Shown: positions 47,797 through 57,537, numbered from the stretch's first letter. The stretch is 64,000 nt of DNA from Leucobacter chironomi DSM 19883 (GCF_000421845.1 NZ_ATXU01000010.1:1-64000), one strand, 5' to 3'. Notes: generated by a model not told the origin, from the sequence alone. Translations and numbers: made by a program.

Positions 47797-49209
47797 CTAC
47801 TCGTACATCCCGATGTTGATCGGCCCGGTGAGATCGGGCGCTGCAGCTCGGAAGCCGCGCGTCTTCACGACGAGGTAGACGAGACCCGCGGCGAGCCAGA
47901 TGCCGCCGATGATCATCGACACGGTGTCGAGGCTGAGCCACAGCCAGATGTTGATGACCACGCCCACCGCCGGCACGAGCACGAACCCGAGCCAGGCTCC
48001 CGCCGAACGCCGCTTCAGGAAGCGGAAGAACACGAAGATCACCGAGAGGTTCACGAAGGTGAAGGCGATGAAGGCGCCGAAGTTGATCATCGAGGCCGCC
48101 TGGTCGAGATCCACGAAGAGCGCGGTGAGCGCGATCGCTGCGACGATGAGCACGTTCACCACCGGCACGCCCGTGCGCTCGTTCACCCCGCCGAAGAGGC
48201 GCTTCGGCAGCGCGCCGTCGCGGCCCATCGCGTAGAGCAGGCGCGCGGCGCTCATCTGCTGCGTGATCCCGCAGCCGAGCACCGCCATCATGTAGCCGCC
48301 CACGAAGATCGCCTGGAACGCGGCGCCGCCGATGTACTTCGCGATCTCGGGCGAGGCTCCCACGATGTCGCCGAGCTGCGTCACATCGGGGAAGAGCACC
48401 TGCATCACGTAGGTGACGGTGATGAAGAAGGCTCCGGCCACGCCGATGATGATGAAGATCGCGCGCGGGATGTCGCGCTCGGGCTTCTCGGCCTCCTCCG
48501 CGAGGGTCGAGACCGCGTCGAAGCCGAGGAAGGAGAGCGCGAGGATCGCCGCACCCGCCGCGATCGCCGCGACCTGGATGTCGCTCGAGATGAACGGCCG
48601 GGCCGTGAACTCCGCACCGTTCGCACCGTTGACGATGTTGACGATCGTGAGCACCACGAACACGACGGCCACGACGAGCTGGATCGAGACGAGCAGCACG
48701 TTCATGCTCGCCGCGAGCTTCACGCCCACCAGGTTGAGAGCCGTGCAGATCCCCACCGTCAGCAGCACCCACACCCAGAACGGCACCTCGGGGAACACCG
48801 CCCCCATGTAGATGCCCGAGAGGATCGCGTTGATCATCGGCAGCAGCAGGTAGTCGAGCGTGGCCGCCCACCCCACGAGGAAGCCGAGGTGCGCGTTGAT
48901 CGCCTCCTTCGCGTAGGTGTAGGCCGAGCCCGCGATCGGGAAGAAGCGCACCATGCGCGAATAGCTGAACGCGGTGAACAGCACGGCGACCATCACCATG
49001 AGGTAGGCGAGCGGCACATGGCCGCCGGTCTCGTCGGCGACGATGCCGAACATGTCGAACACCGCGAGCGGCGCCATGTAGGCGAGGCCGATGAACACGA
49101 GGTGGCGCAGCTTGAGGGTGCGCTTCAGGGCGCCCCGCTCATGGGTGACGGCGTGCGCGATCTGGTCATCGCCCGCGGCGACGCCGGTGCGGGAAGGGAG
49201 GCTGGTCAT
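47797..49209 (-). CDS. APC-superfamily amino acid/amine permease (PuuP-like)
   Basis: A 470-residue permease with 12 predicted helices. Helix 1 region GLAYMAPLAVFDMFGI, PIAGSAYTYAKEAINAHLGF (helix 3) and LALSFLGFDAVSTLAEEAEK after helix 6 are typical of the superfamily, near the putrescine importer PuuP group. ATG 49209 follows AAGGA; the earlier ATG lacks a ribosome binding site. It is 72 bp downstream of the amidohydrolase gene in a TetR-controlled operon and likely imports that enzyme's substrate. Confidence 0.88.
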   Translation of the reverse strand: MTSLPSRTGVAAGDDQIAHAVTHERGALKRTLKLRHLVFIGLAYMAPLAVFDMFGIVADETGGHVPLAYLMVMVAVLFTAFSYSRMVRFFPIAGSAYTYAKEAINAHLGFLVGWAATLDYLLLPMINAILSGIYMGAVFPEVPFWVWVLLTVGICTALNLVGVKLAASMNVLLVSIQLVVAVVFVVLTIVNIVNGANGAEFTARPFISSDIQVAAIAAGAAILALSFLGFDAVSTLAEEAEKPERDIPRAIFIIIGVAGAFFITVTYVMQVLFPDVTQLGDIVGASPEIAKYIGGAAFQAIFVGGYMMAVLGCGITQQMSAARLLYAMGRDGALPKRLFGGVNERTGVPVVNVLIVAAIALTALFVDLDQAASMINFGAFIAFTFVNLSVIFVFFRFLKRRSAGAWLGFVLVPAVGVVINIWLWLSLDTVSMIIGGIWLAAGLVYLVVKTRGFRAAAPDLTGPINIGMYE

Positions 49210-49281
49210 GGGGGGGTCCTTACACGTCGTTGTGGTGTGCACCGCGGTGCTCCCCGGGCGCGCGCCCGGGGAACCGGCGGA

Positions 49282-50997
49282 TCAGTGGCTGTGGCAGTGG
49301 TGGCTGTCGTCGGGCTCGCTGCAGCTCTGGCCGGCGCCCGCGGGATCCTGCACGGCGGCCGCGGCTGCGGTGCCGCCGAGCTCGCCGCGGACATCGTGGA
49401 TCGCGGTCCCGCCGACCACGGTCAGCTCGGCGCGCTGCTCCAGGATCTCGGCCGGATCCATGCAGTACAGGTCGCCCGACCAGACGACGAGGTCGGCGAG
49501 GTAGCCCACGCGCAGCATGCCGAGCGCACCCTCGTGGTGGAACGCCTCGGCGCCGCCCCGCGTGTACGCCTCGAGCGTCGCGTCGAGGCCGACGCGCTCG
49601 CCCTGGGTCCACGCCTGCGAACCGTCGAGACCGGCGCGGGTCATGGCGCTGTAGACGCCCACGAGCGGATCCATCTCGCCGACCTGCCAGTCGCTCGAGA
49701 AGGTGACGCGGGCGCCCGACTCGATCATCGACCGGAAGCGCCACGCGCGATCCCAGCGGGTCTCGCCGACGTTCTCCATCCAGGTGCCGGCCACGAGATC
49801 CGGTGAGGCGTGGCGGGGCTGCATCGCCGCGACGACGCCGAGCTCGCGGAAGCGGGGCAGATCCTCGGGGGCGAGGCACTCGACGTGCACGATGCCGTGG
49901 CGGGTGTCGGTGCGGCCGTTCGCGCGCTGGGCGGCTTCGATCGAGTCGAGGGTGAGGCGGATGCCCCAGTCGCCGGTGGCGTGCGTGTGCACCTGGTAGC
50001 CGAGGCGGTCGAGCTCGGTGAAGAGCCTGGTGAACTCTGTGGGTTCGAGGCTCGTGTGCCCGCGATGGCCGGGACGGTTGGCGTAGTCCTGCAGCATCGC
50101 GGCGGTGTGCGGCTCGATCACGTCGTCGGCGTAGAGCTTGACGGGGCCGAGCTTGAAGCGCTCGTGTTGGGGCGTCTCGCGGATCGCCTCGGTGATGCGG
50201 GCGCGGAAGTCGCCGTCGGCGCCGACGGGGTGGTAGATCGCGGCGATCGTGCGGCTGGTGAGGCGTCCCTCGCGCTCGGCGCGGGCGAAGAGGTCGAGCT
50301 CGGCGAGCGGCACCTGCGGCTCAACCACGGTGGTGATGCCGAAGCGAGCGGCCATGTCGAGGCTGTTCGCGATCTTCGCGTAGCGGCGATCCGGCGAGTA
50401 CATGGGGATGTCGCGCTGCAGCTCGGCGAGGCCGTTGATCGTCATGGCGCTCGTGTAGAAATCGGTGACCCAGCCGGTGGGCTCGCCGGTGGTCGCGTCG
50501 ATCTCGGGGTTGCCCCAGGCGATGTCGCCGCCGTTCAGGATGCCGAGCTTCGCGAGCGCGGGCCGGTTGAGCCACACGGAGTGCTGGTCGTAGGTGGTGA
50601 TGAAGACGGGCTTGTCAGTGACGCCCACGAGGTCGTCGGCGTTCGGGCGGCGGCCCTCGACGACGGAGTAGAGGGCGTTCTCGGCGCAGATCCACTCGAG
50701 TTCGGGGTGGGTCTCGGCGAACTCGGCGATGCGGGCGCGCACGACGTCGAGGCTCGTGACCTGGTCGAGGCTCACGGCGAGGTCGTCGAAGCCGAGCAGC
50801 AGGTGGTTGTGCGTGTCGGCGACGCCGGGGGTCAGCAGGCGCCCTTCGAGCTGCACGGTGCGGCGGGCCGCGGGGGCGTCTGCGGCGGATCCCACGTAGG
50901 AGATCCGGTCGCCGGTGACGCCGAGGGCCTCGACCCAGGGCTGGTCGGGGTCGAAGGTGCGGATCCTGCCACCGGTGTAGAGCGTGTCGACGGCCAT
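49282..50997 (-). CDS. YtcJ-like metal-dependent amidohydrolase
   Basis: A 571-residue amidohydrolase of the YtcJ/NfdA type. Motifs: TPGVADTHNHLLLGF (HxH), mid-protein VKLYADDVIEPHTA (bridging Lys region), HTHATGDWGIR, GIVHVECLAPEDLP and SSDWQVGEMDPLVG (Asp ligand). ATG 50997 has AGGAG five bases upstream. The C-terminal tail SCSEPDDSHHCHSH is His/Cys-rich and could bind metal, which I have not seen described for the family. Members hydrolyse formamides or other N-substituted amides; substrate unknown. Expression is controlled by a divergent TetR regulator. Confidence 0.85.
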   Translation of the reverse strand: MAVDTLYTGGRIRTFDPDQPWVEALGVTGDRISYVGSAADAPAARRTVQLEGRLLTPGVADTHNHLLLGFDDLAVSLDQVTSLDVVRARIAEFAETHPELEWICAENALYSVVEGRRPNADDLVGVTDKPVFITTYDQHSVWLNRPALAKLGILNGGDIAWGNPEIDATTGEPTGWVTDFYTSAMTINGLAELQRDIPMYSPDRRYAKIANSLDMAARFGITTVVEPQVPLAELDLFARAEREGRLTSRTIAAIYHPVGADGDFRARITEAIRETPQHERFKLGPVKLYADDVIEPHTAAMLQDYANRPGHRGHTSLEPTEFTRLFTELDRLGYQVHTHATGDWGIRLTLDSIEAAQRANGRTDTRHGIVHVECLAPEDLPRFRELGVVAAMQPRHASPDLVAGTWMENVGETRWDRAWRFRSMIESGARVTFSSDWQVGEMDPLVGVYSAMTRAGLDGSQAWTQGERVGLDATLEAYTRGGAEAFHHEGALGMLRVGYLADLVVWSGDLYCMDPAEILEQRAELTVVGGTAIHDVRGELGGTAAAAAVQDPAGAGQSCSEPDDSHHCHSH

Positions 50998-51051
50998 GTC
51001 ATCTCCTGCGAGTTCGGTCGGGCCGCCGGTGCGGCCGAGTTCTTTAACTCC

Positions 51052-51079
51052 AGAGTAAATTAATTTACTCATTTGTCAA
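51052..51079 (-). promoter_or_regulatory. Promoter with TetR operator in its spacer
   Basis: Minus strand -35 TTGACA (51074-51079), 16 bp, -10 TACTCT (51052-51057). The spacer and -10 are covered by the perfect 18-bp palindrome GAGTAAATTAATTTACTC (51053-51070). A repressor bound here would block the amidohydrolase-permease operon. Confidence 0.8.
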
Positions 51080-51154
51080 GAAACGCCTGCGGACCGCCGC
51101 CGACGCTGCCGCGCCGAGGCCGTGCGCGGCGCGGCGCCTGGCATACTGGCAGGC

Positions 51155-51754
51155 ATGGCACGCCCGAGCACCCAGAAGCAGCGCCGCCGCGAAGTGGTCG
51201 ACGCGGCCCTCACCGCCGCCGCCGAGCACGGCCTGCGCAACCTTTCGCTCACCGACGTCGCCAACCAGGCCGGGGTGACGCGCGGCGCACTGCTCTACTA
51301 CTACGACGACCTCGAAGCGATCCTCGTCGAGGCGCACGCCGCCGGCATGGAGCGCGTCGGCGCCGAACGCGCCGCGCTCGTCTCGCAGCAGCAGGGGGCG
51401 GCGGCGAAGCTCGCGACGGCCGTCGAGGCCGGCCTCCCCGAAGGCCCCGACGACGCGCTCATGCGGCTGCTCTACGAGTTCGACGTGCTGGCCGGCAAGT
51501 CGCCGCTGCACGACGAGCTCGTGCAGCGGCTCTACCGGGAGCAGCTCGAGCTCTACCGCGGCATCCTCGCCGAAGGGGTCGCCGGCGGCGCATTCGCGCT
51601 GACCGGCCCGCTCGACGACATCGCCATGAACTTCGTCGCCCTCGAAGACGCCTACGGCCTGCACATCGTGGCCGGTGGCAGCATCACGCTCGACGACGCC
51701 CGGCGCGCGATCCGCCTCTTCGCCGAGCAGGCCGGGGCTCCCCTCCCTCTCTAA
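51155..51754 (+). CDS. TetR-family transcriptional regulator
   Basis: A 199-residue repressor. The N-terminal HTH is AALTAAAEHGLRNLSLTDVA + NQAGVTRGALLYYYDD; the C-terminal ligand domain (~60-195) is helical with a BetI-like pattern. ATG 51155 lies seven bases after CATACT with no ribosome binding site, again a leaderless arrangement. It is divergent from the amidohydrolase-permease operon and adjacent to its operator. Confidence 0.9.
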   Translation: MARPSTQKQRRREVVDAALTAAAEHGLRNLSLTDVANQAGVTRGALLYYYDDLEAILVEAHAAGMERVGAERAALVSQQQGAAAKLATAVEAGLPEGPDDALMRLLYEFDVLAGKSPLHDELVQRLYREQLELYRGILAEGVAGGAFALTGPLDDIAMNFVALEDAYGLHIVAGGSITLDDARRAIRLFAEQAGAPLPL

Positions 51755-51784
51755 CCCCCACCCAGCCCTCGCCCCACCTGTACC

Positions 51785-51871
51785 CCGCAGTTCAGGGCGT
51801 GGATCGCAGCTCAGGCGGAGCCTTTCAGCAGAAAGCCCAGTTTGAACTGCGATCCACGCCCTGAACTGCGG
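51785..51871. repeat. Palindromic repeat family, copy D
   Basis: Outer arms CCGCAGTTCAGGGCGTGGAT and complement ATCCACGCCCTGAACTGCGG are perfect, the centre is diverged (CAGAAAGCCCAGTTTGAAC). Between convergent tetR and ilvA. Confidence 0.9.
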
Positions 51872-51914
51872 GAGAGGGCGGGGTCGGGAGAGGGCGGGAG
51901 AGGGTGGGGCGGGG

Positions 51915-53162
51915 TTAGTACCGCTCGCCCACCCGCACGGTGTACCCGGCGTCGCGCAGCGCCTGCGCGACCGCGTCGCCGTGCTCGTGCCCGCGCGTCT
52001 CGATGTGCAGCTCAAGCTCGACCTGGCTGACCGGCAGCTCCGTCGCGTGGCGCGTGTGGATCACCTCGACCACGTTCGCGTTCTGCGACGCCACAATCGA
52101 CGCCGTCCGCACCAGCTGACCCGGCACGTCCGGCAGCAGGATGCGCAGCTTGAGATAGCGCGCCGACGCGGCGAGGCCGTGGCCGATCACGCGCTGCAGC
52201 AGCAGCGGATCGATGTTGCCGCCCGACAGGATCGTCGCCGTCACACCGGAGGCGTGCACCTTGCCAGCGAGGATCGCCGCGACACCCGCGGCGCCGGCCG
52301 GCTCGACCACCAGCTTCGCCCGCTCCAGCAGCATGACGATGGCGCGCGCGATGTCGTCGTCGCTGACGGTGACGACCTCGTCGACGTACTCGCGCACCAT
52401 CTCGAAGTTCAGCTCGCCGGGGCGGGCGACCGCGATGCCGTCGGCGATCGTGGGCCGCGTCTCGATCGTCACCGGATGCCCGGCCTCGAGCGACGGCTTG
52501 TAGGGAGCCGCATTCTCGGACTGCACGCCGATCACCCGCATCGGGCGACCTTCGCGGGCTGCCCACTGCTTCGCCGCCGCGGCGACGCCGGAGATGAGGC
52601 CGCCGCCGCCGATCGGCACGACGAGGGTCTCGATCTCGGGCTGCAGCTGCAGCATCTCGAGCGCGACCGTTCCCTGTCCCTCGATCACGGCGGGGTGATC
52701 GAACGGCGGGATGAAGATCGCCCCGCTCTCCTCGACGAACTGCTGCGCAGCCCGGTTCGTCTCGTCGAAGGTGGCACCCTCGAGCACCACCTCGGCCCCG
52801 TAGTGCTTCGTGGCCTGCAGCTTCGGCAGAGCGACGCCGAGCGGCATGAAGATCGTGGCCTTGATCCCGAGCTCGCGCGCCGCGAAGGCGACGCCCTGCG
52901 CGTGATTGCCGGCCGAGGCGGCCACGACACCGCGCGCCCGCTCCTCGGGCGTGAGCTGCGTCAGGCGGTTGTAGGCGCCGCGCAGCTTGTAGGCTCCGGT
53001 GCGCTGCAGGTTCTCGCACTTCAGGTAGACCGCGGGGACATCGAGCACCTCGGCGAGATAGCGCGACGACTCGAACGGGGTGCGCTGGGTGACCCGGTGC
53101 ACGGTCTTGAGCGCGCGCTCGAAATCATCCAGCGTGGGGGCGGTACGAGCGGCCTCGCTCAT
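51915..53162 (-). CDS. ilvA: Threonine ammonia-lyase (threonine dehydratase)
   Basis: A 415-residue fold-type II PLP enzyme that deaminates threonine to 2-oxobutyrate. The PLP lysine is in RTGAYKLRGAYNRL; SAGNHAQGVAFAARELG and the glycine loop PIGGGGLISGVAAAAK bind the cofactor; a C-terminal ACT-type domain occupies ~330-415. ATG 53162 overlaps the upstream permease stop and has AAGGAAGGA upstream; a much longer frame reading through the permease is spurious. Length and single ACT domain resemble the short form found in many actinobacteria. Confidence 0.93.
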   Translation of the reverse strand: MSEAARTAPTLDDFERALKTVHRVTQRTPFESSRYLAEVLDVPAVYLKCENLQRTGAYKLRGAYNRLTQLTPEERARGVVAASAGNHAQGVAFAARELGIKATIFMPLGVALPKLQATKHYGAEVVLEGATFDETNRAAQQFVEESGAIFIPPFDHPAVIEGQGTVALEMLQLQPEIETLVVPIGGGGLISGVAAAAKQWAAREGRPMRVIGVQSENAAPYKPSLEAGHPVTIETRPTIADGIAVARPGELNFEMVREYVDEVVTVSDDDIARAIVMLLERAKLVVEPAGAAGVAAILAGKVHASGVTATILSGGNIDPLLLQRVIGHGLAASARYLKLRILLPDVPGQLVRTASIVASQNANVVEVIHTRHATELPVSQVELELHIETRGHEHGDAVAQALRDAGYTVRVGERY

Positions 53163-54355
53163 GAGTGTCCTTCCTTGCGCAGCATTCGCGCGACGTTGCG
53201 GGCGCGGTGACGGGCCCGCTGCGAGGTCTTCTCGCGGCGGTGATAGTCGGCGACGGGATCCGACCCCGGGTCCCACTGCCGATGCACCAGCGTGTTGACG
53301 ATCGAGTTGGCCGAGGCCGCGATGGGCACCGCGAACAAGGCCCCGGGGATGCCCGCGAGCAGCGCACCGGTCGAGACCGCGAGCACGACGCCCAGCGGAT
53401 GCACCTTCACGGCGCTGCCCATGACCAGCGGCTGCAGCACGTGGCCCTCGATCTGGTTGACGAGGATCACCACGCCGAGCATGATGAGCGCGTTGAGCGG
53501 CCCGTTGTAGACGAGCGCGATGAACGCGGCGAGGGCGCCGGTGGTGATGGCGCCGAGGAACGGGATGAACGACCCGAGGAACACGAGCACCGCGATCGGG
53601 ATCGCCAGGGGCACGCCGAGCAGCGCGGCGCCGGCACCGATGCCGACGGCGTCGACGAACGCCACGAAGATCTGCACGCGCACGTACTGCCCCACCGAGA
53701 CCCAACCGGCCCGGCCGGCCGCGTCGACCGGGGCGTGCGCCCGCGCCGGCAGGAAGCCGAGCACCCAGAACCAGATGCGACGCCCGTCGATCAGCATGAA
53801 GATTAGCGAGAACATGGTGAGCAGCGTGCCGGTCACGAACTGGCCGGCGGTGGTGGCGACGCCGAGGGCGCCGTTCCAGATCTCCGACTGGTGCTCCTCG
53901 ACGGTCTTCATGATCTGGCCGGTGAAGCCCTCGACCTCGACCGCCGAGAACCCGAAGGTCGCCTCGCCCCAGTGCAGCAGCTGCCACCACGCCTCTTCGG
54001 AGCGCTTCGCCACGTCGTCGAAGCCGCTGCGGAGCTGCGTCGCGATGAGGGTGACCAGGATCCAGACCGCCGCGACGAACATCGCGAGCGCGAAGATCAC
54101 GCCCAGCCAGCGCGGCGCACCGCGCTTCTCGAACCACTGCACCACGGGGGCCAGCAGCGCGGTCAGCAGGATCGCGACGAGCAGCGGGATGACGATGATC
54201 CGCACCTGCACGATGAGCCAGAGGAAGCCGGCGAAGGCGAGGCCGATGAGGATCAGCCGCCACGACCAGGCGGCGGCCACCCGCACGCCGAGGGGCAGCT
54301 CGTGCGCGGCGTCGTCGTGCACGGCGTCGCCGAGTTCGCTTCTGGGCTCTTCCAC
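53159..54355 (-). CDS. AI-2E family transporter
   Basis: A 398-residue membrane protein with about eight helices in the pattern of the UPF0118/AI-2E family: an N-terminal pair (SWRLILIGLAFAGFLWLIVQ), the central amphipathic region, and the C-terminal motif LGSFIPFLGAITTGALAAFI and NQIEGHVLQPLVMGSAVKVH. Named for E. coli TqsA, linked to AI-2 export; most homologs are uncharacterised and some act as Na+/H+ antiporters. luxS lies 23 kb away, so an AI-2 link is only a suggestion. GTG 54355 appears leaderless. Confidence 0.88.
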   Translation of the reverse strand: MEEPRSELGDAVHDDAAHELPLGVRVAAAWSWRLILIGLAFAGFLWLIVQVRIIVIPLLVAILLTALLAPVVQWFEKRGAPRWLGVIFALAMFVAAVWILVTLIATQLRSGFDDVAKRSEEAWWQLLHWGEATFGFSAVEVEGFTGQIMKTVEEHQSEIWNGALGVATTAGQFVTGTLLTMFSLIFMLIDGRRIWFWVLGFLPARAHAPVDAAGRAGWVSVGQYVRVQIFVAFVDAVGIGAGAALLGVPLAIPIAVLVFLGSFIPFLGAITTGALAAFIALVYNGPLNALIMLGVVILVNQIEGHVLQPLVMGSAVKVHPLGVVLAVSTGALLAGIPGALFAVPIAASANSIVNTLVHRQWDPGSDPVADYHRREKTSQRARHRARNVARMLRKEGHS

Positions 54356-54361
54356 GGCACA

Positions 54362-54367
54362 ATCCTA
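54362..54367 (-). promoter_or_regulatory. Putative leaderless -10 box of the AI-2E gene
   Basis: TAGGAT, six bases before GTG 54355. Confidence 0.45.
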
Positions 54368-54462
54368 CCGAGCACCCGATGCGTGCCGGCCATATGTTCG
54401 CGCGGTGCATCGCGTGCGGTGCCGCGGCGCGCCGCCGGGTGCCGCGAGCGGGTGTGCCGCGG

Positions 54463-55866
54463 CTACAGGAGCTTGCGCAGCCAGCGGCGCACGAGCGCAT
54501 CCTTCTGCGGCGTGAACGGCGGCATGATCGTCGCGCCGAGCGTGTCGGGGGCGAGCGGTTTCGAGAGCACCGCCTTCTCGTGGCTGAACACGCGGAACGA
54601 ACGCTCGCCGTGATAGGCGCCCATGCCGCTCTCGCCGACCCCGCCGAAGGGCAGCTCGGGCACCACGAGGTGCAGCACCGGCACCCCGAAGCTCAGGGCG
54701 CCCGAGCTGGTCTCGCGCTCCCAGCGCTCGCGCACCGACGCCGAATCGCTGAACACATACGCCGCGAGCGGCTTGTCGCGGGCAGTGACCAGGGAGAGCG
54801 CGTCGTCGAGGTCGGCGACCTCGACGAGCGGCAGGATCGGGCCGAAGATCTCGTCGCGCATCACCGCCGAGTCGCGCTCGGCGCCGACCAGCACCGTCGG
54901 TTCGAAGAAGCGGCCGGCCTCATCGTGCCCGCCTCCCACCAGCGCCTCGCCGTCGTCGAGGTAGCCGACCAATCGCGCGAACTGGGCATCGTTCACGATG
55001 CGTCCGTAGTCGGGGTTGCGCTGCGGGGCGCTGCCGTAGAGATCGTGGATCGCCTCGGCGAGCAACGGACCGAGCTCCCGCAGCGCCCGCGCGCTGCCGA
55101 GCACGTAGTCGGGGGCCACGCAGGTCTGCCCGGCGTTCATGAACTTGCCCCACGCGATGCGCTTCGCGGCCTCCGCCAGGTCGACCGTGTCGTCGACGTA
55201 GACGGGAGACTTGCCGCCGAGTTCGAGCGTGACGGGGGTGAGGTGCTCGGCGGCCGCACGGGCCACGATGCGGCCCACGCGCCCGTTGCCGGTGTAGAAG
55301 ATGTGGTCGAAGCGCTCTTCGAGCAGCGCCGTGGTCTGCGGCACGCCGCCCTCGACGACGGCCACGGCTCGCCGGTCGAGCGCGTCCGGCACGATGCTCG
55401 CGATGAGCCGAGAAGTGGCCGGGGCGAGTTCGCTCGGCTTGACGACCACCGCGTTGCCGGCCGCGATCGCGCCGATCACGGGCGAGAGCGCGAGCATCAG
55501 GGGGTAGTTCCACGGCGCGATGACGAGCACGACGCCGAGCGGCTCGGGCACGACCCGCGCCGAGGCCGGCTGCGCTGCGAGCGGCACCGCGACGCGACGC
55601 GACCGCATCCAGCCGTGCAGGCGGGCGAGCGCGTGGTCGATCTCGGAGACCAGGAAACCGATCTCGGTGAGCTGCGCCTCCGTCCCCGACTTGCCGAGGT
55701 CATCGTGCAGCGCGCGCTCGAAGTCGTCGCCGCGCTCCACCAGCAGCGCCCGCAGCCGCCGCAGCATCTCGCGCCGCCACGCCTCGGGGCGGGTGATACC
55801 GCGCTCGAAGCCGTGTCGCAGCCCCGCCACGACGCCGGGAATCCGATCCACCTGGGTCTCGCTCAT
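54463..55866 (-). CDS. Class 3-type aldehyde dehydrogenase
   Basis: A 467-residue NAD(P)-dependent aldehyde dehydrogenase resembling fatty/coniferyl aldehyde dehydrogenases. Cofactor region [20 protein letters not shown]; catalytic Glu in [15 protein letters not shown]; catalytic Cys in [15 protein letters not shown]-terminal [22 protein letters not shown] 55866 lies six bases after TAGCCT and has no ribosome binding site. It could oxidise aldehydes from amine catabolism or lipid breakdown; context does not decide. Confidence 0.9.
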   Translation of the reverse strand: MSETQVDRIPGVVAGLRHGFERGITRPEAWRREMLRRLRALLVERGDDFERALHDDLGKSGTEAQLTEIGFLVSEIDHALARLHGWMRSRRVAVPLAAQPASARVVPEPLGVVLVIAPWNYPLMLALSPVIGAIAAGNAVVVKPSELAPATSRLIASIVPDALDRRAVAVVEGGVPQTTALLEERFDHIFYTGNGRVGRIVARAAAEHLTPVTLELGGKSPVYVDDTVDLAEAAKRIAWGKFMNAGQTCVAPDYVLGSARALRELGPLLAEAIHDLYGSAPQRNPDYGRIVNDAQFARLVGYLDDGEALVGGGHDEAGRFFEPTVLVGAERDSAVMRDEIFGPILPLVEVADLDDALSLVTARDKPLAAYVFSDSASVRERWERETSSGALSFGVPVLHLVVPELPFGGVGESGMGAYHGERSFRVFSHEKAVLSKPLAPDTLGATIMPPFTPQKDALVRRWLRKLL

Positions 55867-55872
55867 GCGCCC

Positions 55873-55878
55873 AGGCTA
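55873..55878 (-). promoter_or_regulatory. Putative leaderless -10 box of the aldehyde dehydrogenase gene
   Basis: TAGCCT, six bases before ATG 55866. Confidence 0.45.
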
Positions 55879-55912
55879 CTCCCGTGCGCCGAGGCGCGGC
55901 GGGGAGCGCCGA

Positions 55913-56212
55913 TCACCAGAAGTGCAACGCCGGAATGATCAGGAAGATGCCGACGAGCACCGCGAGCGCCGACAGCGTGAAGCAGACGTTGGCGGCCACG
56001 GTCGCCCAGCGGGGTCGGCCGATGTCGTCGACGTCGTCGTCCTCGTCGTCGCGGGACGGCCCCTCCGGCTCGAAGCTGCCATCCGTGCCGCGCACCCGGG
56101 GCGCTGGTGTCGCGAGGAAGCGGATCCCGAGCGAGTACAGGGCCACCACGAACACGGCCGAGAACAGTGCCGCCGCGAAGACGATCAGAAACGCCATCCA
56201 GTCGATGCTCAT
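55913..56212 (-). CDS. Small membrane protein coupled to pit
   Basis: A 99-residue protein with two membrane helices (~6-32 and ~72-95) joined by a strongly acidic loop (DDEDDDVDD). ATG 56212 overlaps the phosphate transporter stop codon (ATGA). A comparable small membrane protein accompanies pitA in mycobacteria (Rv0544c, from memory), so it may be a PiT accessory. Function unknown. Confidence 0.75.
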   Translation of the reverse strand: MSIDWMAFLIVFAAALFSAVFVVALYSLGIRFLATPAPRVRGTDGSFEPEGPSRDDEDDDVDDIGRPRWATVAANVCFTLSALAVLVGIFLIIPALHFW

Positions 56213-57537
56213 CGCTCTTCCTTCCGGGTCTCGTCGGCGCGCTGTTCGGCGACCTCTGCCGCAGCGGCCTCCTTCGCGGCCTTCGCCGCCTCGCGCGCCG
56301 CGATGTCGTCGCGCACGGCCGACTGCGCGACAGGGGTGAGCGGCGGGATCGAGCCGGTGTGCGTCTTGATCTTCTTGACCTTGCCCTTCTTCACGCGCAC
56401 CGCGTAGCCGGCCTCGGCGACGTCGGGCACCGGGATCGCGTTCGAGTGGTCGACGCGGTTGCGGCGCGAGCGCCAGAAGATGAAGAGGATGAAGCCGAAG
56501 CCCAGCACCGCATCGATGACGATGCCGACGGGGCCGATGTGCGCGATGAGCGCCGCCACCGCCGCCACGATGCCCGACGCGGGCAGCGTGAAGAGCCAGC
56601 CGAGGCTGATGCGGCCGACCGCGCGCCAGCGCACGCTGGAGCCGCGGCGCCCGAGGCCGGAGCCGATCACCGAGCCCGAGGCGACCTGCGTGGTCGACAG
56701 CGCGAAACCGAGGTGGCTCGAAGCGAGGATCGTCGCCGCCGTGCTGGTCTCGGCCGCGAAGCCCTGCGCCGGCTTCACCTGGGTGAGGCCCGAGCCGAGC
56801 GTGCGGATGATGCGCCAGCCGCCCGAGTAGGTGCCGAGCGCGATCGCGAGCGCGCAGGCGGTGATCACCCAGAGGTGCGGGCCCGTGCCGGGATCCTGCA
56901 GGTTCGCCGCGACGAGCGTCAGCGTGATGACGCCCATCGTCTTCTGCGCGTCGTTCGTGCCGTGGGCCAGCGCGATCAGCGACGAGGAGGCGATCTGCGC
57001 GTAGCGGAAGCGGCCGCGGCCGTCCTTCTTGCCGTCGTGACGGCGCGTGATCGCGTAGGCCACTCGGGTCGCGGTGAAGGCGACGATGCCGGCGGTGAGC
57101 GGCGCGGCGAGCATCGGCAGGAGGATCTTCGAGAGGAAGACGCCGCCGTTGACCGAGGAGATGCCCGCACCGACGATGGCGGCGCCGATGAGACCGCCGA
57201 AGAGCGCGTGGGACGAGCTCGACGGGAGCCCGTAGAGCCAGGTCAGCAGGTTCCAGACGATGGCGCCGATGAGGCCGGCGAAGATCATCTCGGGGGTGAT
57301 GAGCACCCCGCCGTCGCCCTCGTTGATGAGGCCGCCCGAGATCGTCTTGGCCACCTCCGTCGAGAGGAACGCGCCCACGAGGTTGAGGATCGCGGCGAGC
57401 AGCACCGCGGTCTTCGGCTTCAGGGCCCCCGTGGCGATGGGCGTCGCCATCGCGTTGGCGGTGTCGTGAAAGCCGTTCGTGAAGTCGAAGAAGAGTGCCA
57501 GCACGATGACCAGCAGCACGATGAGAGTGAGTTCCAC
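56209..57537 (-). CDS. pit: PiT-family inorganic phosphate transporter
   Basis: A 442-residue low-affinity phosphate:cation symporter. The two inverted PiT repeats begin FDFTNGFHDTANAMATPIAT and IALAHGTNDAQKTMGVITLT; about ten membrane helices; the C-terminal ~70 residues are charged and rich in Ala/Glu, probably coiled coil. The start is GTG 57537; the initiation signal is weak (GAAAG) and the longer open frame runs through the promoter. PHO-box-like repeats lie 150-175 bp upstream. Confidence 0.93.
   Translation of the reverse strand: MELTLIVLLVIVLALFFDFTNGFHDTANAMATPIATGALKPKTAVLLAAILNLVGAFLSTEVAKTISGGLINEGDGGVLITPEMIFAGLIGAIVWNLLTWLYGLPSSSSHALFGGLIGAAIVGAGISSVNGGVFLSKILLPMLAAPLTAGIVAFTATRVAYAITRRHDGKKDGRGRFRYAQIASSSLIALAHGTNDAQKTMGVITLTLVAANLQDPGTGPHLWVITACALAIALGTYSGGWRIIRTLGSGLTQVKPAQGFAAETSTAATILASSHLGFALSTTQVASGSVIGSGLGRRGSSVRWRAVGRISLGWLFTLPASGIVAAVAALIAHIGPVGIVIDAVLGFGFILFIFWRSRRNRVDHSNAIPVPDVAEAGYAVRVKKGKVKKIKTHTGSIPPLTPVAQSAVRDDIAAREAAKAAKEAAAAEVAEQRADETRKEER

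Noticed and set aside
53163..54500. Fusion of ilvA with an upstream ~445-residue domain
   Set aside because: The extra residues are the Arg/Gly/Ala-rich shadow of the AI-2E permease; ATG 53162 has a good ribosome binding site and overlaps the permease stop.
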